A DNA stretch of 46,992 nt from Marinobacter shengliensis. GTDB lineage: Bacteria > Pseudomonadota > Gammaproteobacteria > Pseudomonadales > Oleiphilaceae. Where the stretch lies: NCBI RefSeq assembly GCF_003007715.1, contig NZ_PXNO01000002.1:1-46992 (forward strand). Direction: 5' to 3'. A program made the position numbers and the translations under genes. Positions 7,023-14,171 of the stretch are shown here, piece after piece. Numbering within the stretch: the first letter of the stretch is position 1; each line of letters begins with the position of its first letter. The notes beneath the pieces were generated by a model. It did no database searches and was not told where the DNA came from. It was given only the letters and a program-made list of their open reading frames with translations.

Positions 7023-7308
7023 AAACAGCCCTCTCTTTTCGGTGCATGTCGCGAGCGGAAATCACCCGAATCAGCGTACCGTTCTGCCTCAGTGTGAACG
7101 TGATGTGGAGTAATCTCTCATCATCGGTTTCACCAAGGGCATGAAAACGGGCCTCAGTCTGGCTGTGTTTGGAGTCTTCCAGCACCAGAAGCGGCTCATT
7201 AAAGAAAATCTCTTCCGCTTCGGACTGGTTTACGCCATGTTTCTCCGCGTTCTTGCGGGAATTGCCTTCGTCCCAGTCAAAGCCAGTAACTTGTGCCCAA
7301 TTGATCAT
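6997..7308 (-). CDS. brnT: BrnT family ribonuclease toxin (DUF497)
   Basis: This 103-residue toxin shows the BrnT/DUF497 pattern: FDWDEGNSRKNAEKHGV near residue 10, EAEEIFFNEP, RFHALGETDDERLLHITFTLR, and the C-terminal RVISARDMHRKERAVYE. BrnT toxins are RelE-fold RNases that inhibit translation. The gene comes first in the operon and the antitoxin follows with overlap. It is the first of four toxin-antitoxin cassettes in a row. The product may start translation very near the transcript 5' end (see the promoter entry). Confidence 0.88.
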   Translation of the reverse strand: MINWAQVTGFDWDEGNSRKNAEKHGVNQSEAEEIFFNEPLLVLEDSKHSQTEARFHALGETDDERLLHITFTLRQNGTLIRVISARDMHRKERAVYEQTKKDA

Positions 7309-7312
7309 GAAA

Positions 7313-7343
7313 GTATATTATCAGCATATACGCAGGCGTCAAC
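7313..7343 (-). promoter_or_regulatory. Promoter and operator-like palindrome of the brnT module
   Basis: On the minus strand, TTGACG (7343-7338) serves as -35. TAATAT (7321-7316, 16-bp spacer) or GATAAT (7323-7318) serves as -10. The inverted repeat GTATAT-N7-ATATAC (7313-7331) covers the -10 region and ends 5 bp before the toxin ATG. That placement fits autorepression by the antitoxin. Confidence 0.6.
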
Positions 7344-7348
7344 AAGTG

Positions 7349-7428
7349 CTAGCCAATGCAGGCACGGCGACGCCCACTACATTGCGCCTTCGGCTACATT
7401 TCGTGGGCGCGCATGCTGGCGGCGTTAC
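7349..7428 (+). other. attC recombination site 8
   Basis: The left core is degenerate (CTAGCCAATG instead of TAAC). The interior GGCACGGCGACGCCCACTAC, then ATTGCGCCTTCGGC, and the end GGCGTTAC match sites 2 and 6. Confidence 0.82.
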
Positions 7429-7445
7429 ACCTCACTGATCTTGCC

Positions 7446-7474
7446 TTGACGATCGTACGGCAATGCCGTATTCT
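7446..7474 (+). promoter_or_regulatory. Promoter and operator-like palindrome of the higBA-type module
   Basis: The elements are TTGACG (7446-7451), a 17-bp spacer, and TATTCT (7469-7474). A perfect 15-bp palindrome TACGGCAATGCCGTA (7456-7470) fills the spacer, as expected for an antitoxin operator. Transcription should start at about 7481, which is the ATG chosen for the toxin. Confidence 0.65.
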
Positions 7475-7480
7475 TTGGCA

Positions 7481-7792
7481 ATGCTATTCATCGAAACCTC
7501 AACGTTCACCAAGCTAATGCCGAACTACCTCACGGACGAGGAATATCGTGGGCTTCAAACCTACCTTTTGCAGAAGCCGGATGCCGGGGATCTAATCAAA
7601 GGCTCGGGTGGTGTTCGTAAAGTTCGGTGGGCACCAGCGGGTTCGGGAAAGAGCGGTGGTATCAGAGCTATCTACTACTGGAAGAAGTCTGACCACGAGA
7701 TATGGATGCTCACGCTGTACAGTAAATCAGAGCGGGCCAGCATTCCTGGCCATGCGCTCAAGCAGATAGCGGAGGCAATCAAAAATGGGTGA
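7481..7792 (+). CDS. HigB/RelE-type toxin
   Basis: This 103-residue protein matches the HigB2/RelE-like layout: MLFIETSTFTKLMPNYLTDEEYRGLQ, then GDLIKGSGGVRKVRW, then GKSGGIRAIYYW, and a C-terminal helix. These toxins cleave mRNA at the ribosome. An earlier ATG in frame (7463) lies inside the promoter spacer, so I start at 7481, which also fits the family N-terminus. The gene overlaps the antitoxin by 8 bp. Unlike the neighbouring toxin-antitoxin cassettes, it is read in the direction of the array. Confidence 0.87.
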   Translation: MLFIETSTFTKLMPNYLTDEEYRGLQTYLLQKPDAGDLIKGSGGVRKVRWAPAGSGKSGGIRAIYYWKKSDHEIWMLTLYSKSERASIPGHALKQIAEAIKNG

Positions 7793-8072
7793 CAGGAACC
7801 TTGGTGCAGAGATTCTTGATGGCATCAATGAAATCAAGCAGTTCAAGAAGGGCAGATTGGCTCTACGAACCCATGAGCTATCAGAGCCCTCACCGCCTAA
7901 AGTGATCAGGCTGAAGTTGAACATGTCGCAATCTGCATTTGCCGGTCTTATGGGCGTGAGTGTACGAACGCTTCAGGATTGGGAGCAGGGTCGTCGTGAG
8001 CCGCAGGGGCCTGCAGTTGCGCTTCTGCGCATTGCTGAGCAACACCCGGAAGTTTTCAATCAGCTTTACTGA
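7785..8072 (+). CDS. HigA-type antitoxin with XRE helix-turn-helix
   Basis: This 95-residue protein has an N-terminal toxin-binding segment and a C-terminal XRE helix-turn-helix (about residues 45-75). The words SQSAFAGLMGVSVRTLQDWEQGRREPQGPA are typical of HigA antitoxins. Toxin-first order and overlap are typical of higBA. It probably binds the palindrome at 7456-7470 and represses its own promoter. Confidence 0.9.
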   Translation: MGDRNLGAEILDGINEIKQFKKGRLALRTHELSEPSPPKVIRLKLNMSQSAFAGLMGVSVRTLQDWEQGRREPQGPAVALLRIAEQHPEVFNQLY

Positions 8073-8085
8073 CTAAATTGAGGTG

Positions 8086-8157
8086 TAACCAGGCCATGCA
8101 CCGGATGCCATAACCTTCGCTTCGCTATGGTTTTGCCACCGGTGCGCTCTGCGTTAA
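8086..8157 (+). other. attC recombination site 9
   Basis: Runs from TAACCAGGCC to TGCGTTAA. The arms CCATAACC and GGTTTTG with CACCGG/CCGGTG pair. Its last bases overlap the stop codon of ccdB on the other strand. Confidence 0.85.
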
Positions 8158-8471
8158 ATGCCTGTGATAGCCAGGTCCAAAGCTCCAACAATCTGGTCTC
8201 TGAAATGTGAGAGAGAGCCAATCGGGCTCTTGAGATGTTTTTCAGGCACGGAAGAAATTTGTGGAGTTAACAGCAACAGCTCCTGATCGGCGAAGCTGAT
8301 TTCCGGAGTGAGCCCTTGCATGGCTTCGCCACCGAAGGCAGAACGTTTGCCCAGAGGGATAACAATGCGAGTTGCCAAATCGTTCAGAAGGCTGCTTTGA
8401 ATATCCATCAGGTAAGGATAGTGAGCCTTGCTGATCTTGCTTGGGTTGGGGTACACATCGAACTGTGCCAT
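8154..8471 (-). CDS. ccdB: CcdB-type gyrase poison toxin
   Basis: This 105-residue protein has the CcdB N-terminus MAQFDVYPNP, the core YLMDIQSSLLNDLATRIVIPL, and the C-terminal ALDLAITGI. The last Gly-Ile is the tail that contacts gyrase in the family; the preceding Trp of F-plasmid CcdB is a Thr here. The start at 8471 overlaps the ccdA stop (TGATG), giving tight coupling. An upstream in-frame start (8501) lies inside ccdA and was rejected. The stop codon lies in the attC arm, so the cassette ends exactly at the gene. Confidence 0.9.
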   Translation of the reverse strand: MAQFDVYPNPSKISKAHYPYLMDIQSSLLNDLATRIVIPLGKRSAFGGEAMQGLTPEISFADQELLLLTPQISSVPEKHLKSPIGSLSHFRDQIVGALDLAITGI

Positions 8472-8716
8472 CAGAACTCCCTGAATTCGTCGCCGAAGCA
8501 TCCATGTTGTTCGACAAAGTCGTTGTAACTTTTTATCGCAGCGCGATTTTCTTCAACCCATCGAGCGGCTTCGCGTTTCGAGAGCTCTTCTTTCAGAGCT
8601 CGTTCCAGGGTGGCAGACAAGTTAATGTTCAGTTCCCGGGCTTTACGCAGAAGATCGCTATTGATTGAGAGGTTCGCTGCTTTTTTGGGGGCGGCTGAGT
8701 TATAGAGTTCGGCCAT
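8471..8716 (-). CDS. ccdA: CcdA-type antitoxin
   Basis: This 81-residue protein has an N-terminal ribbon-helix-helix (about residues 10-45, KAANLSINSDLLRKARELNI and NLSATLERALKEEL). A C-terminal CcdB-binding tail ends in EEN-x-x-AIKSYNDFVEQHG, the classic CcdA motif. I start at 8716 because a GGGAGG Shine-Dalgarno lies just upstream. The longer frame to 8776 would run through the operator palindrome. It neutralises CcdB and should repress the operon. Confidence 0.92.
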   Translation of the reverse strand: MAELYNSAAPKKAANLSINSDLLRKARELNINLSATLERALKEELSKREAARWVEENRAAIKSYNDFVEQHGCFGDEFREF

Positions 8717-8756
8717 GGGGGCCTCCCAGAGGATATAGAATACAAAATCTGATCTT

Positions 8757-8780
8757 ATGCGCATAGCTATGCGCATGCAA
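8757..8780 (-). promoter_or_regulatory. ccdAB promoter with a perfect 20-bp operator palindrome
   Basis: ATGCGCATAG followed by CTATGCGCAT (8757-8776) is a perfect palindrome. On the minus strand a possible -35 TTGCAT (8780-8775) and, 17 bp on, a -10 TAAGAT flank it. This puts the palindrome between the two elements, where a CcdA complex would block polymerase. Confidence 0.65.
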
Positions 8781-8785
8781 GCATT

Positions 8786-8852
8786 TAACCAATGGCTGTT
8801 ATCGGACGTGCCTGCGCTGGCGCTCCGTCATGCCGCAAAGGCAAGGCGTTAA
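8786..8852 (+). other. attC recombination site 10
   Basis: Runs from TAACCAATGG to AGGCGTTAA. It is short (67 bp), with GGACGTGCCTGCGC and GCGCTCCGTCATGCC as pairing arms. Confidence 0.84.
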
Positions 8853-8853
8853 A

Positions 8854-9108
8854 TCAGTAGTGATACCGGAGTTGGGCGATACGCAAAGCGTCATCCGTGA
8901 CTTTGTAAACTATTCGGTGTTCTTCGTTGGTTCGGCGAGACCAGTACCCGGCGAGGCTGTGTTTGAGGGGCTCTGGTTTGCCAACACTTTCGAACGGTTC
9001 TCGCTTGGTCTCTTTGATCAGCTTGTTGATTCGGTTAAGAATCTTTTTGTCGGTTTTCTGCCAGTACAGATAGTCTTCCCGGGCGTTCTCAGAGAAGATG
9101 AGTTTCAT
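8854..9108 (-). CDS. yoeB: YoeB ribosome-dependent mRNA interferase toxin
   Basis: At 84 residues it has the same length as E. coli YoeB and the same words: MKLIFSENAREDYLYWQ, GKPEPLKHSLAGYWSRR, EEHRIVYKV, and the terminal RYHY that carries catalytic His and Tyr. The product binds the ribosome and cuts mRNA. It overlaps yefM by 4 bp (ATGA-type coupling). The stop codon lies 2 bp from attC site 10. Confidence 0.95.
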   Translation of the reverse strand: MKLIFSENAREDYLYWQKTDKKILNRINKLIKETKREPFESVGKPEPLKHSLAGYWSRRTNEEHRIVYKVTDDALRIAQLRYHY

Positions 9109-9356
9109 TCAAGAAGTTCCTTTTCTTGACCACCGCTTTGCTCCAGCTCGGCAACGGATTCCAGCAAACGCCGTGCGTTTTTGGGTGCGCGCAGAAGGTA
9201 TGCAGTTTCTTGCAGCGCCTCGTAGTCCTCCAGAGAGATCATAACCACTGACTGGGACTTGCTCCGGGTAATGATCACAGGGGAATGGTCTTCACAGACC
9301 TGCTCCATGGTTTTTGCTAGATTGGTTCTAGCGGCTGTGTAGCTGATGGCATCCAT
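9105..9356 (-). CDS. yefM: YefM antitoxin
   Basis: This 83-residue Phd/YefM-fold protein begins MDAISYTAARTNLAKTMEQV, followed by PVIITRSKSQSVVMISLEDYEALQETAYLL, the typical YefM N-terminal DNA-binding domain. The variable C-terminal tail wraps the toxin. The start at 9356 has an AGGAG upstream; the frame extends to 9461 through the operator and attC, and that extension was rejected. It represses the operon together with YoeB. Confidence 0.95.
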   Translation of the reverse strand: MDAISYTAARTNLAKTMEQVCEDHSPVIITRSKSQSVVMISLEDYEALQETAYLLRAPKNARRLLESVAELEQSGGQEKELLE

Positions 9357-9364
9357 AAGGTTGC

Positions 9365-9376
9365 TCCTGTACAGGA
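9365..9376 (-). promoter_or_regulatory. yefM-yoeB operator (TGTACA palindrome)
   Basis: TCCTGTACAGGA is a perfect 12-bp palindrome centred on TGTACA, the hexamer that YefM-YoeB complexes recognise in E. coli. It lies 9 bp before the yefM start and touches the ribosome binding site. I could not fix the -35 and -10 boxes with confidence. Confidence 0.65.
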
Positions 9377-9413
9377 TGTTGAACATGGTCAGGATGCCGT
9401 ACGTCAGAGGGTT

Positions 9414-9485
9414 TAACAATCGGCTGCACAGCATCGATTTTCCGCCGTTTCGCGGTTCCAAACCGGCGCATGAGCCGGGCGTTAA
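9414..9485 (+). other. attC recombination site 11 (last recognised in the array)
   Basis: Runs from TAACAATCGG to GGGCGTTAA, with the arms CCGTTTCGCGG and CAAACCGGCGC. No further attC is visible to its right, so this marks the visible right edge of the array. Confidence 0.82.
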
Positions 9486-9558
9486 GCGTTCGAAGCGGTC
9501 ATGGAGTTTTAGACATTGGAAACAGCCTTGCTTGATGACGCTAAAAAATAGGCGAGAA

Positions 9559-9645
9559 AGCTTGCAGTTCGAAATCGACGGGGAGATACCGAACCTCTAT
9601 CAATGTCATTGTTCGCGGTGCCGAAAAGCCACCGGGGCGGCCGCA
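9559..9645 (+). pseudogene. Fragment of a Gfa/CENP-V-type zinc protein gene
   Basis: About 29 codons encode SLQFEIDGEIPNLYQ followed by CHCSRCRKATGAAA. This is the zinc-binding core of glutathione-dependent formaldehyde-activating (Gfa, Mss4-like) proteins. The first zinc site (usually CxCG) and the rest of the roughly 130-residue protein are missing on both sides. It is a remnant, perhaps of a last cassette or of the chromosomal flank. Confidence 0.65.
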
Positions 9646-9662
9646 CCACGGAATTGAACTCC

Positions 9663-9689
9663 GGGGGCTTTCCTTGGCAGAAAGCCCCC
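9663..9689 (-). terminator. Hairpin downstream of the VOC gene
   Basis: GGGGGCTTT pairs with AAAGCCCCC across a 9-nt loop, 21 bp beyond the VOC stop. No U-run follows on either strand, so it is a weak terminator or an RNA-stabilising stem. Confidence 0.4.
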
Positions 9690-9709
9690 AAGAATGGGTT
9701 CGGCCAGTA

Positions 9710-10210
9710 TTAGTAGGCACCCTCGCTGTATATCAACTCGTAGCTGTGGCTGTATATTTCCAGGATGTTCCCAAAAGGGTCTTCCATGTAGATCATCCGG
9801 TACGGCTTTTCGCCGGGGTAATAGTAGCGTGGTTTCTCCATTCGTTTTTTCCCTCCAGCAGCCACGATACGTTCAGCCAGTGCCTCTACGTCCGGGTCTT
9901 GAACGCAGAAATGAAAGACCCCGGTTTTCCAGTACTCGAAATTGTCTTGCGGGTTGGTCTGGTTTTTAAACTGGAAAAGCTCCACACCAATCCGATCGCC
10001 TGTCGATAAGTGAGCGATACGGAAGCTGCCCCAGCCCGCGCCAAATACATCTGTGCACATCTCTCCGATGGCGCTGTCGTCCTCCTCGATCTCGGTTGGT
10101 TCCATAATCAGATACCAACCCATAACCTCTGTGTAGAACTTAACGGCTTGCTCAAGATCCGGCACGGATATGCCGATGTGTGAAAAATTTCTTGGGTACA
10201 CGTTGCTCAT
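9710..10210 (-). CDS. VOC-family protein (glyoxalase/dioxygenase-like)
   Basis: This 166-residue protein has two beta-alpha-beta-beta-beta modules of the vicinal oxygen chelate fold. Likely metal ligands are His in SHIGISVPDLEQAVKFY (residue 10), Glu in GVELFQF, His in VFHFCVQDPD, and Glu in DPFGNILEIYSH. Enzymes of this fold include lactoylglutathione lyases and ring-cleaving dioxygenases; the substrate cannot be told. An AGGAGG lies before the start. It is divergent from a LysR regulator, which probably controls it. Confidence 0.85.
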   Translation of the reverse strand: MSNVYPRNFSHIGISVPDLEQAVKFYTEVMGWYLIMEPTEIEEDDSAIGEMCTDVFGAGWGSFRIAHLSTGDRIGVELFQFKNQTNPQDNFEYWKTGVFHFCVQDPDVEALAERIVAAGGKKRMEKPRYYYPGEKPYRMIYMEDPFGNILEIYSHSYELIYSEGAY

Positions 10211-10255
10211 TGGCTGTCCTCCTCTGTTAAGACTGAGAGCAGGTTACATGTGGCC

Positions 10256-10275
10256 GATAATTAGTTAAAATTATC
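10256..10275. promoter_or_regulatory. Inverted repeat in the VOC-lysR intergenic region
   Basis: GATAATT-N6-AATTATC is a perfect dyad with a T-N-A core, in the style of LysR binding sites. It lies 30 bp before the regulator start and 46 bp before the VOC start. Confidence 0.6.
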
Positions 10276-10304
10276 ATTTGTTCTCTAAAAGATTACGTAA
10301 TGTG

Positions 10305-11174
10305 ATGATAAATACGACCTGGTTGCGCACCTTTTGCACACTGGTGGAAGTCGGTCATTTCACCCGTACAGCTGATCACCTCCACATGACACAGTCGGGC
10401 GTTAGTCAGCATTTACGTAAGCTTGAAGAGCAGCTCGGTACCGAATTGCTTGTGAGGCAGGGCAAGCAATTTTCTTTATCGGGCGCCGGCGAAAGGCTCT
10501 ATACCGAGGCCCAGGGCATTCTCTTTGCGTTGTCGAATCTGGAGCAGACAGTCGGTGAGGATCCGCCCTTTGAAGGCAGTGTGCGCATCATGTCGCCGGG
10601 AAGTGTCGGGCTGAAGCTTTATCCGCATCTGTTAGCGCTGCAGAGCAAGCACCCGAAGCTCGTTATCGATTACCGGTTTGCGCCAAATCCGGATGTGGAA
10701 AACGCGATCGCGAAGTCGACTGTTGATCTCGGATTTATGACGTCGAAATCTACCCTGGCCGAGGTGAGCTGCACGCCCGTCGCACAAGAATCGCTGCTGT
10801 TGGTAACACCTGCTACTGTCGAGGAACCGGACTGGGATACTCTGATGGCTCTCGGGTTTATCGATCACCCGGATGGGAATCATCACGCCAGCTTGCTTCT
10901 TGGTGCCAATTACCCTGAGTTTCAGCACAGCAACCTGTTTCCTAAAAAGGGTTTCTCAAACCAGATAGGTTTGATTCTGGAGCCGGTGAGCATGGGTTTG
11001 GGTTTTACTGTCTTACCTGCACACGCAGTTGAAGCCTTTGAGAAGTCTGAGCACATCAAGGTCCATCGTCTTGCAAACCCGGTCAGCGAAACGCTATATC
11101 TCTGTACCCTTCGGAATCGGTCAATTCAGGCGAGAATGAAGACTATAATAGTTGAAGCCAAGAGGTGGCTTTAG
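10305..11174 (+). CDS. LysR-family transcriptional regulator
   Basis: This 289-residue protein has an N-terminal winged helix-turn-helix (residues about 3-62: FTRTADHLHMTQSGVSQHLRK, the LysR signature). A linker helix and a periplasmic-binding-protein-like effector domain (about 90-285) follow. I start at the ATG at 10305, where LysR proteins usually begin. The frame extends to a TTG at 10278, within AT-rich intergenic sequence. It likely regulates the divergent VOC gene through the dyad at 10256. Confidence 0.9.
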   Translation: MINTTWLRTFCTLVEVGHFTRTADHLHMTQSGVSQHLRKLEEQLGTELLVRQGKQFSLSGAGERLYTEAQGILFALSNLEQTVGEDPPFEGSVRIMSPGSVGLKLYPHLLALQSKHPKLVIDYRFAPNPDVENAIAKSTVDLGFMTSKSTLAEVSCTPVAQESLLLVTPATVEEPDWDTLMALGFIDHPDGNHHASLLLGANYPEFQHSNLFPKKGFSNQIGLILEPVSMGLGFTVLPAHAVEAFEKSEHIKVHRLANPVSETLYLCTLRNRSIQARMKTIIVEAKRWL

Positions 11175-11216
11175 ACTAACCTGAAATTTAACAAGCCGCA
11201 TCAAAGAGGTTTCTCT

Positions 11217-11993
11217 ATGGCTGGCATCCTGAAATGCCAGAAAGCGCATGCAATCAGAATAGGCCTGCTGATCATTGCCTTATTCTGGTCCCTTCCAGCT
11301 TTGACCCAGACACTCCAGGTTATGGGGTCAGACGAGGGTTTTCTGCCGTTTTACTACGGTGACAATCTGGACAAGGGCATTTTGGTCGAGGTGATCAATA
11401 ATTTTGGCCTGGAGGCCGGTATCGCCGTCGCGTTCCACCCGATGCCGCGTAACCGCCAGGTCTGGGCGCTGGAAGAAGGGCGAGCAAATGCAGTTTTCGC
11501 CACCCCGCGGTGGATGCCACTGCCGGACCAGATGCACGCTGTCGGGCCGGTATTAACCTGGCGTGACCGTGTGTTCGCGCAACCTGGCCGACAGCCGGGC
11601 TCCTTCGATGACCTTCAGGGCAGCATCTGCCTGCGCCGATGGTTTATTTACAGCGATCAACTCGAGCGGCGGGTCGGTACCAACCTGAGCCGCCATGACG
11701 CTTACAATGCCCAGCAGATGCTGGACATGTTTCTGCACAAACGGTGCGATTACATCGTCATGAACGAGTTGGAATTCCGGTTTATGGCACAGTTGCTGGA
11801 CATCGATCCGCACCGGTACAGCACCGAACTGATCGTCGCCGAATGGCCCGTCTATCTCGGTATCCTCAAAACCGAGACGGCTCTGATTGAAGCGGCGGAA
11901 GCGTTCTTTTCTACTTACACCGCTGATGTGGAGACCATGCTACCGAACCTGCCGCCGCCGGACCGGCATATCTCGATTGAGCCGGACAAATAG
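11217..11993 (+). CDS. Extracellular solute-binding protein, family 3-like
   Basis: The 258-residue protein has an N-terminal signal (hydrophobic residues about 14-30, LLIIALFWSLPALTQ). A bacterial family-3 solute-binding fold follows: LPFYYGDNLDKGILVEVIN, then HPMPRNRQVWALEEGRANAVF, then a second lobe. No permease or ATPase lies beside it. Such orphans can be sensory or work with distant transporters. It follows the LysR gene by 42 bp and may be co-transcribed. Confidence 0.82.
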   Translation: MAGILKCQKAHAIRIGLLIIALFWSLPALTQTLQVMGSDEGFLPFYYGDNLDKGILVEVINNFGLEAGIAVAFHPMPRNRQVWALEEGRANAVFATPRWMPLPDQMHAVGPVLTWRDRVFAQPGRQPGSFDDLQGSICLRRWFIYSDQLERRVGTNLSRHDAYNAQQMLDMFLHKRCDYIVMNELEFRFMAQLLDIDPHRYSTELIVAEWPVYLGILKTETALIEAAEAFFSTYTADVETMLPNLPPPDRHISIEPDK

Positions 11994-12180
11994 GGCACCT
12001 ACTTGCGTACATGCTTGTATTAGCCAACCTGTCGCGTGACTCGGATACCTGAACTGAAACTTTCCATATCCCGCCCCCGTAGCTTGATGAGCAGGCGTCG
12101 GGAGCGCGGTCATCGTTGTGTTTGATGGCTCTTCGATCCCTTGCGGTTAAGAAACTACGATCAACTTAGGGATTAGAGCG

Positions 12181-13956
12181 ATGAATAACAAACTCATGAC
12201 CGTATCGGTTTTATCCGCCGCTGTGGCGCTGGCGGGTTGTAACAGCAGCTCCGGTGGCGGTGCTGCAAACACGCCATTCCAGTGCAACGCCGAAGCGGAT
12301 TTATCTGCGCTGACAGCCAACGATGTGCTGGCAGTGACGGCAGACAACGCCTGCCTGGTGCGTTTCTCACTGTCTGATCCATCCACGGTTGTGGCCGTGG
12401 GCTCCCTGGATGTGGCGGGCTCGGTTGTGGGGCTGGATTTCCGGCCGGCCTCCGGTGAACTCTATGCGCTGACCGATATGGGGCAGTTGGTGCTGGTTGA
12501 CCCCATGACGGCAGAAACCACCCTTGTCACTGCCAGTATTGGTGAACTGGCGGGTGCCCGCTACGACATTGATTTCAATCCCGCCGCCAATGCCCTGCGC
12601 CTGATCAGTGATGCCCGGCAGAATTTCCGCATGGGGTCTCCGGCCCTGGTTGAGAACGCCCAGCAGCAAGCCCTGGTAGACGGTACTTTCGGCTACCTCC
12701 AGGGTGTGGTGGCTACGGCCTACACCAATGTGAATCCCGGGCAGGAAGGCACGCAGATGTTTGTGATCAGCGCAGACTCCCGCACCTTCTTTCAGCAGAA
12801 CCCGAATGTTGGCCTGCTAACGCGCATTGGCGCCCTGTTCCCGAATGCCGAATCGGTGGATGTTAAAGGTTATAACGTGTTTACCACCGAAGGCGGTATG
12901 AACGAGCACTACGCCGTGTTCGAGGTGGACGGTAATGTTGGCCTGTACGGTATTAACCCGGAGACCGCAGCCACCACCCTGATCAAGCCATTGCCGGCCC
13001 CTGAGGCTGGTGGTAACTACATGGATCTGGTGGTGAATGATGTTACCGATGAGCCTGCCTTGCGTGAGTTCATTGTGTTCGAACAGTCCGCAGACGATGA
13101 ATTTGTGCTTCGGATAGTTGAGCTGAATCCGGCTGAATCGATGCCAGGGATGGCGCTGGCCGGTTATGAAGAATCGTTGCCCGTGAGGGGGCTGGAGGAA
13201 GGTGACGTCATTGTTGGCTTTGATCTTCGCACCACCAGTCCTGAGGGGGCGGATGATGGCCTGTATGCGGTTGCTCAAAGTGGCCGAATCTATCTTTTGG
13301 AAGAAGCCGAGGAAGGACTTTTGGACCCGATGTCAGTAGCTGATGCAACGGAGATCGCGACGCTTGCCACTGCTCTGTCCGGCACCCGCTTCGACATCGA
13401 CTTCAACCCCCGTGCAGATTTGCTGCGAATCATCGGCGATGCCGGCCAGAACCTGCGGGTGAACCTGGATGAAGGCCGTGTGCTGGCGGATGAAGCGCGC
13501 GCCGCCGGTTTTGCCTTTGCCGATGGCACCGTTCGCCTGGGTGACACCATGGTGCCGGTACCCGTGGCGGTGGCTTACCGTGCAGCGCCCCTGCAGCTTG
13601 AGGGTGTAACCCCCAGCCTGGATTTCCAGTACGTGATTGATGCCAGAAACAGCGGCCTGGCGCGGGTTGCGGTGCCTAACGATGGCGCTCTGGTGGCGGT
13701 GGGTGACGGCTTGCTGGAAGGTTTGGCATTGCCGATGGATGGCGCCATTCAGCAAACCATGGACATTGCCCAGAGCGGCACCGCCTACGCGGCCCTTAGA
13801 ACGGAAACCGGCGCAGGCTCCACGCTGTATACTCTCAACCTTCTGGCTGGTACCGCCGAGCAGGTTGGCCCGATTGGTGGAACCGCCAACCCCGTGGCGG
13901 TTAACGCTATGTCGGTTGTGATTCCCGAGCCAGAAGTTATGGAGGCAGGGCGCTAA
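12181..13956 (+). CDS. DUF4394-type lipoprotein with two repeats
   Basis: This 591-residue protein starts with a lipoprotein signal; the lipobox is LAGC with Cys20, followed by a Ser/Gly-rich tether. The rest is two similar halves of the DUF4394 type. Each contains a word like GARYDIDFNPAANALRLISD (about residue 122) or GTRFDIDFNPRADLLRIIGD (about 400). These repeats suggest beta-propeller-like strands. It is anchored in the outer or inner membrane facing the periplasm. Function unknown. A strong terminator follows. Confidence 0.85.
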   Translation: MNNKLMTVSVLSAAVALAGCNSSSGGGAANTPFQCNAEADLSALTANDVLAVTADNACLVRFSLSDPSTVVAVGSLDVAGSVVGLDFRPASGELYALTDMGQLVLVDPMTAETTLVTASIGELAGARYDIDFNPAANALRLISDARQNFRMGSPALVENAQQQALVDGTFGYLQGVVATAYTNVNPGQEGTQMFVISADSRTFFQQNPNVGLLTRIGALFPNAESVDVKGYNVFTTEGGMNEHYAVFEVDGNVGLYGINPETAATTLIKPLPAPEAGGNYMDLVVNDVTDEPALREFIVFEQSADDEFVLRIVELNPAESMPGMALAGYEESLPVRGLEEGDVIVGFDLRTTSPEGADDGLYAVAQSGRIYLLEEAEEGLLDPMSVADATEIATLATALSGTRFDIDFNPRADLLRIIGDAGQNLRVNLDEGRVLADEARAAGFAFADGTVRLGDTMVPVPVAVAYRAAPLQLEGVTPSLDFQYVIDARNSGLARVAVPNDGALVAVGDGLLEGLALPMDGAIQQTMDIAQSGTAYAALRTETGAGSTLYTLNLLAGTAEQVGPIGGTANPVAVNAMSVVIPEPEVMEAGR

Positions 13957-13977
13957 CAGGAAACCTGTGGACATAGA

Positions 13978-14005
13978 CCCCGGCCTGGTGCCGGGGTTAT
14001 TTTTT
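13978..14005 (+). terminator. Rho-independent terminator after the DUF4394 gene
   Basis: CCCCGGC and GCCGGGG pair around a 5-nt loop and are followed by TTATTTTTTG. Confidence 0.88.
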
Positions 14006-14171
14006 GGGGGAGACGGCCATCATCTAGTCGCGCCTCGGTTGGCTATGTGAAGCGACACAAATTACTACACAAAATACCGCCAGATATCTTCCGTTCCTGC
14101 GCTGTCTTGCTAGACTTGAATGCAAATAACAACTAAAAGGGCGTGTCGTCCAATTGGGGAGTTTGCTGTCG

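Noticed and set aside
7463..7480. Earlier ATG for the HigB-type toxin
   Set aside because: It lies inside the promoter spacer and palindrome, upstream of the expected transcription start.
8717..8776. N-terminal extension of CcdA
   Set aside because: It passes through the operator region; the GGGAGG ribosome site points to 8716.
10278..10304. TTG start for the LysR gene
   Set aside because: It adds nine residues not typical of LysR proteins; ATG at 10305 fits the family.
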